Shown: in pieces, positions 24,401 through 36,700 of the stretch
Layout: each line of letters begins with the position of its first letter
How positions within the stretch are numbered: the stretch's first letter is position 1
DNA from: Nymphaea colorata
Taxonomy: Eukaryota; Streptophyta; Magnoliopsida; Nymphaeales; Nymphaeaceae
DNA length: 64,000 nt
Assembly: GCF_008831285.2 (NCBI RefSeq)
Contig: NC_045140.1
Location: 19,776,370-19,840,369 of the forward strand
Reading direction: 5' to 3'
Made by a program: the position numbers and the translations under genes
Notes under the pieces: model-generated
The model's input: the letters and a program-made list of their open reading frames with translations, nothing else
Database searches by the model: none
What the model was told of the DNA's origin: nothing

Positions 24401-25706
24401 GTTTACGCTACATCATAATATTTTGGAATAGGAGAATGTTGCTTAGCATAATTCACATCTTTGAGAATGTATTGTTTCTTGAGAATGATACACATTAATA
24501 TCCATATCATGACATGGTTTTTTCATCTCCATTTTTCATTCTTCTCATCTTATGCCTTCGTTAAGGCTTGAAAAGGAGAAATATCAATCTACTACAAAAT
24601 AATTATATACAAGGAAGACTCTGACCAGTTAGAGGAATTCACATTAATGAATTTGAAGGAAAAAATAAGTAAATAAATTATTAACATTGCTCAACTGGAG
24701 CATGAGTTAATTTACGTAACAAAAACTAACAAGATTTGTCTCTGTGTTTTTTCAGCTCCTACTTGTAGTAGGTACTAAATTGGAGCATGTAATTACCCAA
24801 CTTGCAAGAGATGTTGTCAACAAACACACAGCTATAGAAGGAGATTTGATAGTCCAGCTTTCAGACGATCACTTTTGGTTTCATAAGCCTCGACTTGTCC
24901 TCCACATGATTCATTTCATCCTCTTTCAAAATGCATTTGAAATTGCTTTTTTCTTTTGGTCACTGGTAAGAACCTTGAGGAAACACTTATCTAACAACTA
25001 CCAAACTGGAATTCCATTTGTTAGATTTTAAATGGGTACTTGTATATGCATCATTTCAACGTAATGACTTTTTGGTGTACACAGTTCATGTTTGGTCGTG
25101 ATTCATGCATCATGGGAAATACCAACCTTATTGCTCCCAGACTTGTCATTGGGTACTTTCTCTCTCTCCCCATTCCACTTATTATGTTTTATTGTGTTGT
25201 TGTCTTGTATATTTCGTTCTTTTATTTTGTTTTTACAGTTTGTTCTTGTATCTAGGAGACTTCTTGTCCTCAAATTTTGTTATGCATTCCCATTTTATTG
25301 GCTCTCTCTCTCTCTCTCTTCAAATGTGCTCCTACCATGGTTACAAACATTTTATGTTTTGAACATGTGCAGAATGATTGTTCAAGTACTTTGTAGCTTC
25401 AGCACTTTGCCACTATATGCAATTGTCACCCAGGTGATCTATTATTTTCGTATTGCTTTTATTACTCACTTGTACATCTATGTTTTTAGAAGGTATTCTC
25501 CTTTATTTACTTTTGTTTTTCCCTCTTTTGTAAAGATGGGAAGTTCATTCAAGAGGGCAATGTTTCATGAGCACGTACAAGAAAGCCTGGTAGGATGGGC
25601 CCAAAAGGCCAAAAAGCATAAAGAAGCTAAAGTGAACACCATTCGCCTGGGTGAAGGTTCTGCTTCTCCTGCAATCATGAGAAGTGATCCAAACAATGAA
25701 CATTAA
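18455..25706 (+). CDS. MLO-family seven-transmembrane protein, MLO1-like
   Basis: Fourteen exons: 18455-18577, 18743-18800, 19063-19292, 20508-20624, 21207-21261, 21385-21470, 22144-22218, 22314-22402, 22503-22552, 23692-23732, 24756-24965, 25085-25152, 25373-25433 and 25536-25706. They join in phase to 477 residues. Family landmarks are the first membrane helix (TWIVALVCSAIIFISILVE), paired extracellular cysteines in exon 3 (CIPES, LPCK, DVCARKGK), EIHIFIFILAVAHV, QWKRWE, FIKEH, KSDYITLRLGFI, NFHKYMVRALE, the GTKLEH helix, and LYAIVTQMGSSFK. The tail has the calmodulin-binding site (LVGWAQKAKKHKE). HAFIKEH and KSDYITLRLGFI point to the MLO1/13/15 clade rather than the powdery-mildew clade V. 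MLO proteins are plasma-membrane calcium-linked channels or regulators. Only about 57 residues follow the last helix, short for the family. Confidence 0.93.
19390..19640 (+). repeat. Dispersed repeat with GATTTAAGAAATRACACCTGAT, MLO intron copy
   Basis: The words AACATCCAATTAAGAAGTC and TTCGGATTTAAGAAATAACA, followed by TGATTTGAT, match the start of the copies at 26070 and 27320 in order. The rest diverges. Confidence 0.5.
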
Positions 25707-26069
25707 ATTTAAATTACTATAAAAGCTTGATCTTTTAAAGGTCAAGCACCAAAATGTGTATGAAATTATTCTATTTGCATAGTAGCGGGGCTATGGTTTG
25801 TACACATATGGAGGAGGAAGCTTTAGATTGTTAAGTAGCATGTTGGAATACATAACTTGCAATACTACATCATGCTTCCAAACCTAATTTCAGTGTCTTA
25901 ATTTTGATGAGAGAACTAAAGACATTCATATTTCGCTTACTGCCAAACAATTTAAACCTCCACCTTGTAACCAAAAATTTTGTGGCACTACTTCCATACC
26001 TATTGGGCTGTTCTAGATTTGTCGGAATAGAAGAATTCACTTTTAGGAACTGGATCTTGCAAAAATTGG

Positions 26070-26335
26070 ATATAAAAAAAAATTAATATCAGATTAAAAA
26101 GTCGGGTCAGATTCAGATTTAAGAAATGACACCTGATTGGATTCAGATTCACATTTGGATATATATAAATATCCCATCGGATTCATATGTGGATCTGATT
26201 TAGTTTTGAACAAATATCCTAAATCCAACACCCTTACATTTTGAAAATCGAGTAGATCCGGTTCAAAATTCAGATTCAGATTCGGATGAATGTGAACGTA
26301 AAAAAATCAAATTCAGAATGGATTCAGCTTACGAA
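26070..26335 (+). repeat. Dispersed GATTCAGATT-rich repeat, copy 1
   Basis: It starts after an A-run with TTAATATCAGATTAA. It continues through GATTTAAGAAATGACACC, several GATTCAGATTC words and ACATTTTGAAAAT. The order is the same as in copy 2 at 27320-27600. Confidence 0.65.
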
Positions 26336-27319
26336 AGCAGATTTTAGAGTTCATTATAGTTTCATTAGGCGATTGCAATATACCTAGAATCATATAATTT
26401 TAGAATCAAAATGCTCAATTTTTAAGAAATTGGAATTATTAAATAAACTAAGTATTTTGTTTTCGAAATTGGGAAACTGAAACCTATAATTTTGAGTCCA
26501 TTATAGTTTGAGAAAGAATTATGATTCTGAAATTTTTATTATTAAATCAAAATTCCAAAACATCAAACACGTCCCTAAAGAGTCCAAGTCAAAATTCTGG
26601 TTCTCCGATTTTTCCAGCAATAACTGCTGTCGATCGTCATGCAAACGGTCGCTGAGATTGATTTAACGTCATGTAATATTTTTATATGTAAACAATATTA
26701 TTTTACAATTTTTTTTGTGGACAAATGACTTCTTTTAAGTTTTTATATATAACTAAAAGCATTTTTTGTTGTTGTGTATACAAAAACTTGCCTCAGCAAC
26801 CAGCATCTATTGTTGATTGAATGCAAACCAACTCCAATATCAGATGGTCGTTGCAATCCAAATTAAATCGGCTCATTGAACAAATTTGAAATGTAGTTAA
26901 TCTCATATTCAGACTATGGTTTCACGATTCAAATACTTTAGGTTGGCCCTAAAATTGATTCGTTTGCGTCTGCGAATTGGGAATGCTAGAAAGGCAAAAT
27001 TAATGACCTTTAATTTGAAGGAGCTTTTGGTCTATTTATTATTGCATGAAAAGAAATAGCAAAATAGGGCGTTTGGTAACCGGAACACTCATGGACATGT
27101 TTACTTAGGAGAAACCCTTTTTGTTATAAACCTTTAACATCCTTTTTAACGTCGTACCCTTGTGCCTTTCAAGGTTTTAACGAACTTCAAAAACGCCCTG
27201 ATGAATTCATGATACATTTTTTAACTTCTAAGAATAATGTGAGGTAGTACCTACACGATGGTTTTTGAACCTCTATATCTGATTTGAATTGAATATTTGA
27301 CTGATTTGGTCCCGAGAAA

Positions 27320-27600
27320 AAAAAATTAATATCTGATTAAGAAATCGAATCGAATTCGGATTTAATAAATGGCATCCAATATGATTCAGATTCGAATATA
27401 CATATTATCCGATCAGGTTCGGATGCAGATTCAAATCAGATTCATTTTTAGATAAATATCTAGTATCTAATACTATTAAATTTTGAAAATTGGCAAAATC
27501 AAACTCATATTCAGATATAAATATAAAAATTGGATTTCAAATTCAAATATTGACTTTTATTTATTCGAATTTGAATCCAAACATATGAATATTTGAAAAA
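27320..27600 (+). repeat. Dispersed GATTCAGATT-rich repeat, copy 2
   Basis: It starts AAAAAAAATTAATATCTGATTAAG and follows the same block order as copy 1 (GGATTTAATAAATGGCATCC, GATTCAGATTCG, ATTTTGAAAATTG). The two copies are direct repeats about 1.25 kb apart and moderately diverged. Confidence 0.65.
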
Positions 27601-27962
27601 TTAGATATAATTAAAGATATATCCAAGTCTGAGTGACATTGACCCAATTAGATTACCCAATTAGATTGAGCCCCTTAAATTCTCTGCAGACTTTTGGAGT
27701 GTTCTCGTCAGCAAATGCCTCATAAAGATCACTTTAATGCATCTTTACAAGATAATTAAAGTTGGTATTCCTACTTTTATATGATAACTAAAACGATGAG
27801 CGATTTGGCCGTAGACGAAGCATCAATGATTCGGATCATAGCATACTGCTCATTCTGCTGAATGAAAGAAGTACAAAAGTACATAACGACGGGGGTGATA
27901 ACAAAGAGGGACGGAAGAAAAAAGGAAAAACCGGTGAAAAGCAAGCTTGCAAATCGTCAAGG

Positions 27963-30375
27963 CTACTGAAAATATTTCGAGTAGATGCTCTTAACTTCCA
28001 GAACAGCTGAACCCGAGCCTAAGATTGCAAGAACAATGCCAAGGTATTCGTACCACGACTTTGGTTCTCTCGCCGCTTTGACGCCGTAGAAGACGTTGAT
28101 CAAGCCAAGCAGAAGCGCAATTCTTCCAACCCAGTGGTGGTACCAGTTCCAGTATCTCCTGAACTTAGATGTCTTGTCTGGCCGGATCAGAAGTGCCGTA
28201 ACCTGTGTAACAAAAGAAATATTATCAACAACTCACAAAATTTTTGTGAAGATACAAAGAAGGAAGAACATTGATTAAAATACAACAAAAAAAAAAACTG
28301 GTTTCTATAATACTCTGAAAGTTTAGTCTCTTATCTTGCATTTGAGGTTGCAGAGAATCGATCATGGGGTGAACATGTGAAAGGTAAACTATTGAAGAAA
28401 AAGAAAATGGCGACACGGAGCATCGACTAATAAGATTTGATTATATGGAAAGCTTTAAACTGGATGTATATAGATCAATTGTCGTAAGTACCTGAACGCA
28501 AGCAAGGCCAAAGGCCAAAATCCCGAGAACCTTATGTCCGTCTGCAACATTAAACTGGCCTTGTAAACTAAGTCCCGTGAGAAATCCGGCGATGGCCAAG
28601 CCGAACGCGGTCATCTGAAGAGCCAGGTGCGAATAGAACCAGCTCGGATCATGGTGCTTGTAGTGTCTAGCCGCTATGATACCGAGGGGTAGGAGAATGA
28701 CCCAAGCCAAGACGTTGAGAACCCCGTGAGTCCTTTTCACCGTGAAAGATGAAGAACCTCCAGAGGCAAGCGAGGTCCGGGAGCGGCCGTCGAAGTCGCG
28801 CAGACCGTCACCGGAGCCGCCACTGGAGCCGCCACCGAAGTCCCCTGAGCGGCTGCCGGAATCGAATCCATTGTCATCAGATCCTCCAGACGCATTTGGG
28901 CTCGCCGAAGGACGTTTCGCTAGGGGAGCAAATTAAAGTCTCAAGTGAGGGAGGGAACGAACGCGGTATGCAAAGTATATGCGTTCACGAGACAACATTC
29001 ATATCAAAGGCGAGGCGGCAAAAGATTGTACCGAGCGCCGAGTCGATATTAGTAGTTGCAAGGGTGGATGTAGAAAATTCTGATCAAGGGGCATTGGTTA
29101 TAAAATTTTAAATTTTTAAAAGACATAATCAATGTGTAAATGTGAAAATAAACATTTTTTTGTAGGTTCGTATGGGCAATTGCCCACATAGCATCGACAC
29201 CTAACTGCGCCTTGAGGGATGTTCCTTTTTAGTTTTTGGTATCTCTCTTCTTTTTAGTAGTAAAATGGTTATTTGGGGAAAAATTTTATAAACTTTTATA
29301 CTTTTGTCCTTAAAGGGGAGGCCCTACTATTGGACAGATTCAATCTACTTTAGAAAAAAAATGGTAGTTAGGCTTTAGTTGGTTGGCTAGAGAACCTTTT
29401 AGTTGAAGGAGGCCAAAAGTTAAAATTTTAAATTCACTTTGTTACTGTAACACTATAAACGGTCAATTTTTAGGTGTTTATCAGAGACGTCGTTTACCAT
29501 CAAGAACAATATGAGAGTATCCCATAAATCTGTCTCAATAGAACTAGTGTTCCACCACTATACTTCAACTTTTGGAGTATATTAAAAAAGAAAGTAGGAT
29601 GGGTAGTTGGTTCGATCTAGTATGGATCATAGTTAGAGTTTGACAGCTCCCCTAATTTTACCTCATTTGAGATTCATAAAAAAGATGATCAAGTTAGCCC
29701 TTATTAGAAAGGAAATAACGATATATACCTTTGGAGAAGTCCAAAGTAGTGGAGACGTAGGATCTGTGCTGGTCCAGCATTCCGAAGACGTCCGGAATAT
29801 CACCCCTTGGTCCTACTGCATATACCAGCGAAGACAGAGGCGTGGCCGCCTTGAGCTGAAAGGCTAGGTACACCCTCGAAGACTCGGACACGAACACCGG
29901 GTTCACCAAGTCCAGGTCGCCCTGGTCCGGCTGCACCGCCGACTGGCTGTATCCGCTCAAGGAGTACTGTTTGATCATTCCGGCACCGCTTCCCGTCGGC
30001 CAGCCTACGACGGCGCTGGTCCCCGGCATCCGGCCGCTGCTCGAGAATCCGATCCCCACCCATGAATTTGAGTCTGGTGCTGACAGCACGAAGCTCCAGA
30101 GCCCTGGCTTAGTCTCCTGATACTGCACATACATACATACACACATAATATACGGTCGACGGTTCACTGTATGAATACGCAGGATGGAGTTTAGTTTAGT
30201 TTGCACTTACTCTTAGGATGAAGTCTTCGGAGCTCCAAACTGATTGGCAACTGAGTGAAGTGGTGTTGAAGGAGAGAGATGAGCTCAGAGCCAGATTGGA
30301 ACTACAGCCATCCTTCTGAGAGTTCACAGAAAGAAAGCACAACAAGAATGGTAATATAAACAGAAGGCTCCTCAT
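27963..30375 (-). CDS. Cytochrome b561 and DOMON domain-containing protein
   Basis: Four exons (30375-30211, 30122-29729, 28919-28492, 28202-27963) join in phase to 408 residues. Residues 1-19 are a signal peptide (MRSLLFILPFLLCFLSVNS). The DOMON domain covers roughly 45-165 (GLWSFVLSAPDSNSWVGIGF, YLAFQLKA). A Gly/Ser/Asp-rich linker covers 190-247. The cytochrome b561 core follows, with conserved histidines in KRTHGVLN, WFYSH, DGHKVLG and YHHWVGR that would bind two haems. This is a secreted-then-anchored transmembrane redox protein of the AIR12/CYBDOM type, thought to move electrons from cytosolic ascorbate across the membrane to apoplastic acceptors. The start is fixed by the signal peptide. 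The 5' leader is rich in CT repeats. The linker is unusually long and acidic/glycine-rich. Confidence 0.92.
29171..29190. repeat. Palindromic TGGGCAATTGCCCA element
   Basis: TGGGCAATTGCCCA (29173-29186) is a perfect palindrome. It sits in an AT-rich block in intron 2 of the cytochrome b561 gene and is one of three occurrences of the same palindrome core in the window (also 13574 and 32048). Confidence 0.8.
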
Positions 30376-31554
30376 CTCTCTCTCACTGTCTCTGTCTCTG
30401 TCTCTGTCTCCCCTCCAAAGGGTGCAGGTCTCACAGGGGATAAGCCCTACTGCTTAGAAGGGTCTTCTTATAAAGAGTCTGTTGGCCAACCCCTCTCTCT
30501 CTCTCTCAATGTGTTAAGGAATGGACATGCATCCATATCAAGAGTGCTCTGGTTGATGGGTCCAACAACCATAGACTCCAGAAATTTAGATCTGCAGGGG
30601 ACCCATCAACCTTGGTTTGGTTACTTCTTCGCCTACCATTTTGCATATTGTGCTCCGAATCTCTCTCTTGTGAAGAAAGACGTCAACTCTCTGGCTGTCC
30701 AACTATCATCTACGTCAAGTCATTTGGCGCATATTGCCTTGACTCTATATCAGTTGTAGCTTACGTATACATCGCAGTCAACAGCCTGAATTGGCCTGTT
30801 TGAATCGGATTGGTGACTAATTTAATTGGTAACCTACTCAAGAGTTCGATGCGTTAGATTTTAACTATTTTAAAATATGCAATACTTTTTATTTTTAATT
30901 AACTTCTATATATCTTTAAATATTTTTGGTCCATTCACAACCAATTTAGCTATAAAAAAACTATTTTTCTAGATAAGCAGGAGGTTAACAACCAATTTAA
31001 AAACTTTTTTTTTCTCTCTCTTCTCCACTAAATTTCCTAAATCTTCTATTTGCGTCTTCTTCTTACGGCGGCAAGAAATTGCCGCAACAACCAAAACATT
31101 AGTCAAAACAACTCCTTGTTTATTTAACTTGTAGTTTATAAATTAATAATCTTAGTTATCGTTTGTTGTAAGTTTGAAATAAGATATTTGTCGTAAAATA
31201 ATGCAGTCACTAGAGGACAAGCGATGCACAAAAGAAAAGTAATTTTTGGAGACAGAGGCGAACGACCAACAACAGCAGAAGTGTATATAAGTTGACGCTT
31301 CTGAAGTTTGAAATGTAGAAAATCCCCAAGTGGTTCGGTTTTGAAGCATGTTTATCAACACAAATATGACGCTATCCATGAAATTAGAACTAATTTGTAT
31401 AGATTTGAAATAATTTTCTATGAAAAATAAGTTTCTAAACAAATAAGATGCATACTCTATGAGCCTCATGCCTTGGGGATGTCCATGGATTCGATTTGGA
31501 ACTTGGAAGGAAACCCACTTAAGTTCTAAATCACTTCAGTATTCAAAATGTTTT

Positions 31555-31695
31555 GAAATTTAAAGTTTTCAAATTTTGAGAGGGACGGAAATATCATTTT
31601 TCAAAATTTTTATATAAAACTAGTAAAATTTTCACAAATTTAAATTTAAAAAAAAATTGAGGTGGTGCTAGGCCCCCCCTGGCTCCACCCCTGCC
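31555..31695 (-). repeat. Inverted copy of the GGGGYGGAGCCA repeat
   Basis: On the minus strand it reads CAGGGGTGGAGCCAGGGG, then an A/T block, then TTATATAAAAATTTTGAAAAATGATATTTCCGTCCC. The block order matches 17953-18180. Confidence 0.6.
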
Positions 31696-31943
31696 TTAAT
31701 TGAAAAGCTCTTGTAGATGAAGATTAAAATTAAATATTAGGTCAGATATATTAAGGTGGAGAATTGCCTATACTGTTACTAATCCATTGAAGTTGGGTTG
31801 TTCAAGCAATGGCAATTCCAGTCACATCTAGGGGGAAAGGAGGATGTGCTTCGACATGTTGGGAGTATCTCCTTCCTCCTAGTCGCATATTTGGCCCAAA
31901 ATGAATGTCCTCTTCAACATCATCGAATTCGATAGTTGGTTGG

Positions 31944-32092
31944 CAGTGGCAGAACCAGAAAAATTGGCTGGAGGAGCACCCATGTAGAAATAATTGTATC
32001 TAGAGAAGCACTTATATGTATATAAAAGTAAATAGTTAAAGAGGCTCGTGTGGGCAACTGCCCACACCAGACTACATGTGACTCCACCACTG
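31944..32092. mobile_element. Small non-autonomous element (MITE-like) with CAGTGG ends
   Basis: The 149-bp interval starts CAGTGGCAGAACCAG and ends CTCCACCACTG, so the outer bases are inverted repeats (10 of 15 match, the first six perfectly). It holds a perfect 20-bp palindrome at 32048-32067. Flanks are TTGG and CTGG, so a 3-bp TGG target duplication is possible but not firm. There is no coding content. Confidence 0.45.
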
Positions 32093-33726
32093 CTGGCCCG
32101 GCCTGTGGATAAAGAATAGGAAGAAAGAGGCTCTATATCATGTAAAGTTTTCCGGGACACTCACCTGACTCGCTCCAAGTTGAAGGGGGTGTTTGGATGA
32201 CACCTCAAAACTCATTTGTAGAAGCGAAAAATGATTTTACTTCCAAAACTCTGTTTGATGAGCATTTGAATGGCAAGAAAAATGAGTTTACCTAAAAGTC
32301 TTTTTAGCAACAGTTTTTGGTTCGATTGCTCGTGAATTGAGACAGTTAAATTTCACTAAGATAGTCTCATTAGCTCCGGAAGTATTATAAATAATGAACG
32401 CTAGTAGACGAGACAAGACATTTCAACACTTAAACTTACTTCCCCTAAAAATTGGGAAGAGAAGAACCTGTTCCATTAACTAAACAACCCTAGACGACCC
32501 TTTACCTGTTGGCTAACAAGTTGGTCTGACTTGACCTAGTCCTACTCAGGTTGAGCTCAAGGAGAACAAACAACTTTTAGCCCACACACTTAGGGTTGTA
32601 CAGCTGGAGCTCAACTTGACTTAGAAAACTCGAGCTCGAATTTTGTTCGAACTCGAGTCGAGCTCCATACAACTCACTTAACTCGCTTAATTTGTTTATG
32701 TTAAGTATGTCTTGTTTCTTTTCGTTCATTTAACTTATTTAGTTGCTACTCGTTTAACTATTCTCTCGTCTGTTATACTAATTTAGTCGAATCGAGTTGA
32801 GTTTTACAACTCAACTTGATTTGTTCATATCTAAACTCAAGCTTGAGTCTGAGCCTTGATGACTGTTGATGAGAGAGAAATTGCATCTTGCACTCCTAAC
32901 TAAGTCTTCAAAGCAAAGCCTTCTGTTTGATAGGCAAGATATTTCCGGTAACACTGGAGGTAAAATTCAAATTTTTTAAAAAATTTCTTGCCCATCAAAC
33001 TTGGGATGAAAAAAATAACTGTTGAGTTGGTTTTTAGAAAATTTTTTCAACCTAAAAAGTAAAAAAAAAAAATCAAGATAAAAAAGTAACCGTTAGGCTC
33101 TCAAGCATTTCTTAATCCAATGATTTTTTTTTTCATCTTTCATTCCTATCAAATTGAGAAATTTATTTCTTAAAACATAAATCCAAGGTTAAAAAACACG
33201 AAAGGGTTTTAAAACTTGGATCTTGTTTTTATTATTTTAATTCTTGAAATAAGTTTTTAAAACTTTTTTTAACTCAATATTTTAATGCATCAAACGGAGT
33301 TAGACAGTTGATACATAGTTAGACAGTTGAAGGGAAGCGGGAGAAGTAGGCATGGGCCTGGGCCGTAGTACTTAGAAAAGCGTCTTTTCATTTCGATGAA
33401 GGAAGGTGTCAATTTAAAGCGGCCAATCGCCGGAGCAGAAGCTGTGTCCCCAAACACCGAGCAAAACGAACACGCGTGACGCCATCCGCCTGATCCCCTC
33501 GCATCTATTCCGGAGAAAAAAGGGGAAAAGGGAGGACCTGGCCATGTCCATCGGGCTTGGTTTCTTCTCTGGACCCCGCCCACACCCCCACGGTTGATGC
33601 CTCTGCCTCTTTTTTCTAGCATTCTGATCGAACGTCGTCAATCTGCCTCTGTAACTTGTCTCGCTTTCTCCTCCTTTGCTGCCAGTGGTTTTCGGAGGAA
33701 GGCGTCGGTCGAGAGTTTCGAGATCA

Positions 33727-36700
33727 ATGGCGATCAGTTCGGGATCCGGGAAGGCGGCTCCGTGTTTCCAATCGCTGGATGGAATCAGGAGCATCGCTGA
33801 GAATGGTCGATACAAGGTCTGCCTGTCTCTACCGCCATCGTTGAGATCCTATATACTTTTGTTTTTTTTAGAACACTGGAACACACACAAATGATGTAAA
33901 TTAGTGATTCTTTTAGGGTCTAACAGAATTCTAAACTACCCATGTCTTGATGCAAAGGCTGTAATGGCTAAGACCAATCTGCAGCTAATCGGTTTGTCAC
34001 CAGCTCCATAATCCATTGGGATGGGCATTTATATTATTTACACGTACCGCATAGCAAATATGAAAAAAAAATCACCTCTCCACAATGAAGCAAGAGGCAG
34101 CCATCTTTGATAATGAATTCAAAATTAGCTTTCTTACGTTAACACTTTTGCCAGGTGTGGCTTTTAGATCAATTTGGGGTTCTTCATGATGGAAAGAAAC
34201 CTTATCCTGGAGCGATTTCAACTCGTACGTCGCTGTTGGTTTTGGTACCTGTGATGATTATCACCACTCTATCGTTTGAATGCTCTTTCTTTATTAAGGA
34301 AATGTTGGATTGCTAAACTTGGATCATGTGATTGTCTCTTTTAGTGGAAAGTTTAGCAAGCTCTGGATTGAAGATGATTATCCTAAGCAATTCTTCTAGA
34401 CGTGCATCAGTCACCGTAGAGAAGATGAAGACCCTCGGTTTTGATCCATCTATTTTTCTGGGGACCATAACTAGCGGGGAATTGACATATCAGTACCTTC
34501 ACAGGTTAACAGCTGCATGTTTTTTTCTTTGAAATTTGATATTTTGCTGAGACGTTTCATGTGGATTGCCATTTATTCTGGTTGAAATGCAAATTGCAAG
34601 ATAAAAAATCCGTTTTATATTGTGAAACAGCATTGAGGATAAAATTCTTTACACTGTATCTCTGTAGAAGTGAAAGGAAATGTCACTTTCCAGATTATGT
34701 ATACAAACTTGGCGCACTGCATCCTCAGGGGTTGGAACGGACAGTAAATGAATTGAGATCAGGTCACTCAGTATTGTGCGTGCAACACCAGCAGGGAAAA
34801 CACAATTATCCCTGGTGAGCTTGTTAATATATTATTGATGGTATACCAACCAAGAAGTGTGTGATCTTGGTGCTGTTGCACATTTACTAGATGACCTGGC
34901 ATGTGTCCTACTTTGCACTTATAGGAAAACCATGGTGTTTAACCCTTTGGATATGGCACATCAAGATGATTAAAAGAATGCAAATATAAGAGTTAAATCC
35001 TCAAGAGTTTGTGTTATGGAAGAGTGTGAAAGCAGAGAGTTATAGATCAACATGCATCATTGTGATTCCACAGTTCACTGTATATATTGACCTGACCTTC
35101 TCAATGTTCTCATTATTGAATATTGTTCTGAAAATCAAGAGTGCGTGTAAGATATGTGTTATTGATAGAGAATGCCTGGAAGGAAAAGCCATCTGATTTG
35201 TTTCTCCATAGAACTGAGCTACAATAATGTGTCAAACATGGGACCTTATACTGTTACGGTCTGGCTCAAAAATGAAAAAAAAAAAAAACTTTAAAATTGC
35301 CAAGGCTTTAAAGTTCAAAGAGTTCATCTTGTGAAAATCAGCAATTGTTCCTTGCATTTTGTGTGCGAATAGTAAATTTCTTTCCCACTGTGATGTCAGT
35401 TAAGCATGTCTTACAATTATCGCAACACTTTCTGATGCATTGTCTCATTCATATAATTGGAGAATACTAGCCTATGTCCCTCCTGTTTGTGATGAGATTT
35501 TTTAGTTTTGACCATCTCATGATTTACATTTTTAGGAGGGACGATCCATGGTTTGCAAAACTAGGAAGGTCATGCATCCATATGACTTGGAGTGATCGTG
35601 GTGCAATATCTCTTGAGGTACCAAGTTCTACAGTGTTCAAAATTATTTTACTTACCTTTTCTAAGAGTGTTTAACTTGTCTATTTTGATGGCATCAACTC
35701 CTTCAAGTAGTCAGTTGTTTTTCACTATTTTACTTGGATTAGATAATTTTTTGGTGCATGTAAATCCTGAAAGATGCTATCGTTTCAGGTAAGCTGTTAT
35801 TTTCTGCTGATTATCCATCCGCTATTAGATTTGCCATTGGGGTCTGTTGCCAGCAGTCTTCCTCGGCTGCTAAAGTTGTGCTTATGATCAAAATAAGATA
35901 ATAAATCACAGGGTTTCCCTAATTTTCATGAACATTATGAAGCAATGAAATGATAAAATGTCAAGGTGAGTCAAAATTATGCTGATCATATTTATATACA
36001 GTTTAACATATGTAAGATAGACATAAGAAGTTCAATGAAGGCATAAGGAAAACTTCAGTTTAACAGTTTCACTTTTTTTATGGTTACTTGCAACAATTGA
36101 TAATGTCATTTCTTGCTCAAATTTCATATGCATTTCAAGGACAAGCAAAATCGAAATCACAAAGGCACAGATAAGTATATGTGAAAACACTTGGGCTCTA
36201 ATGATCAGCTCAAAAATGAACGAAGGGCTCGGACTAGAGGATAACAACTTTGTCCCATAGACAGAAAATGGTATCAACCAACCCACAAGGTAGTAGGGGC
36301 CAAAGTCCATATGGTCCTTGAAGTTCCTCAAAATTGGATATGAACATATTTCCAGGTAATTCCTACACTGGGGCATTATATTTTATCTCCTTGAGGAACA
36401 TTCATCTTCACACGCTGAACCCAAGGTGGGTTGAACATGGCTTTAATACTGATTGCAAGGACCTAACCCACAATGATCCATGTGCCCTGTCCAGTATCAC
36501 CTGTCTGGAGCAAGCATTGGCATGTGCCTAAAAGGGATACAAACAGTAACACAAGGTAGTATGGAGCTTAAATACATATGACTATCAAACTTTATCAAAA
36601 TCTTATATATGAGACTTTGATAAACCACTCCCATACTTGGGATATCACATAGATAGGTACGAGAATTTTGTAAAGATCATGAAGGGTGGATGAGGCTCAC

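Larger units (their letters stand above)
25707..27962. other. Intergenic region between convergent MLO and cytochrome b561 genes
   Basis: This contains MLO 3' flank and two direct copies of a GATTCAGATTC-rich dispersed repeat. The remainder is AT-rich without a supported gene. Confidence 0.6.
30430..33600. other. Intergenic region between divergent cytochrome b561 and HAD genes
   Basis: No supported gene. It holds an inverted copy of the GGGGYGGAGCCA repeat (31555-31695), a small TIR-bearing element (31944-32092), and at 32590-32860 a block rich in CTCGAGTCGAGCT/AACTCG words typical of degraded plant repeats. The part before 33600 is AT-rich. Confidence 0.55.

Noticed and set aside
33656-33844. 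Longer N-termini for the HAD protein starting upstream of 33727
   Set aside because: The upstream frames start at TTG, not ATG. ATG 33727 is the first proper start and leads straight into the conserved protein.
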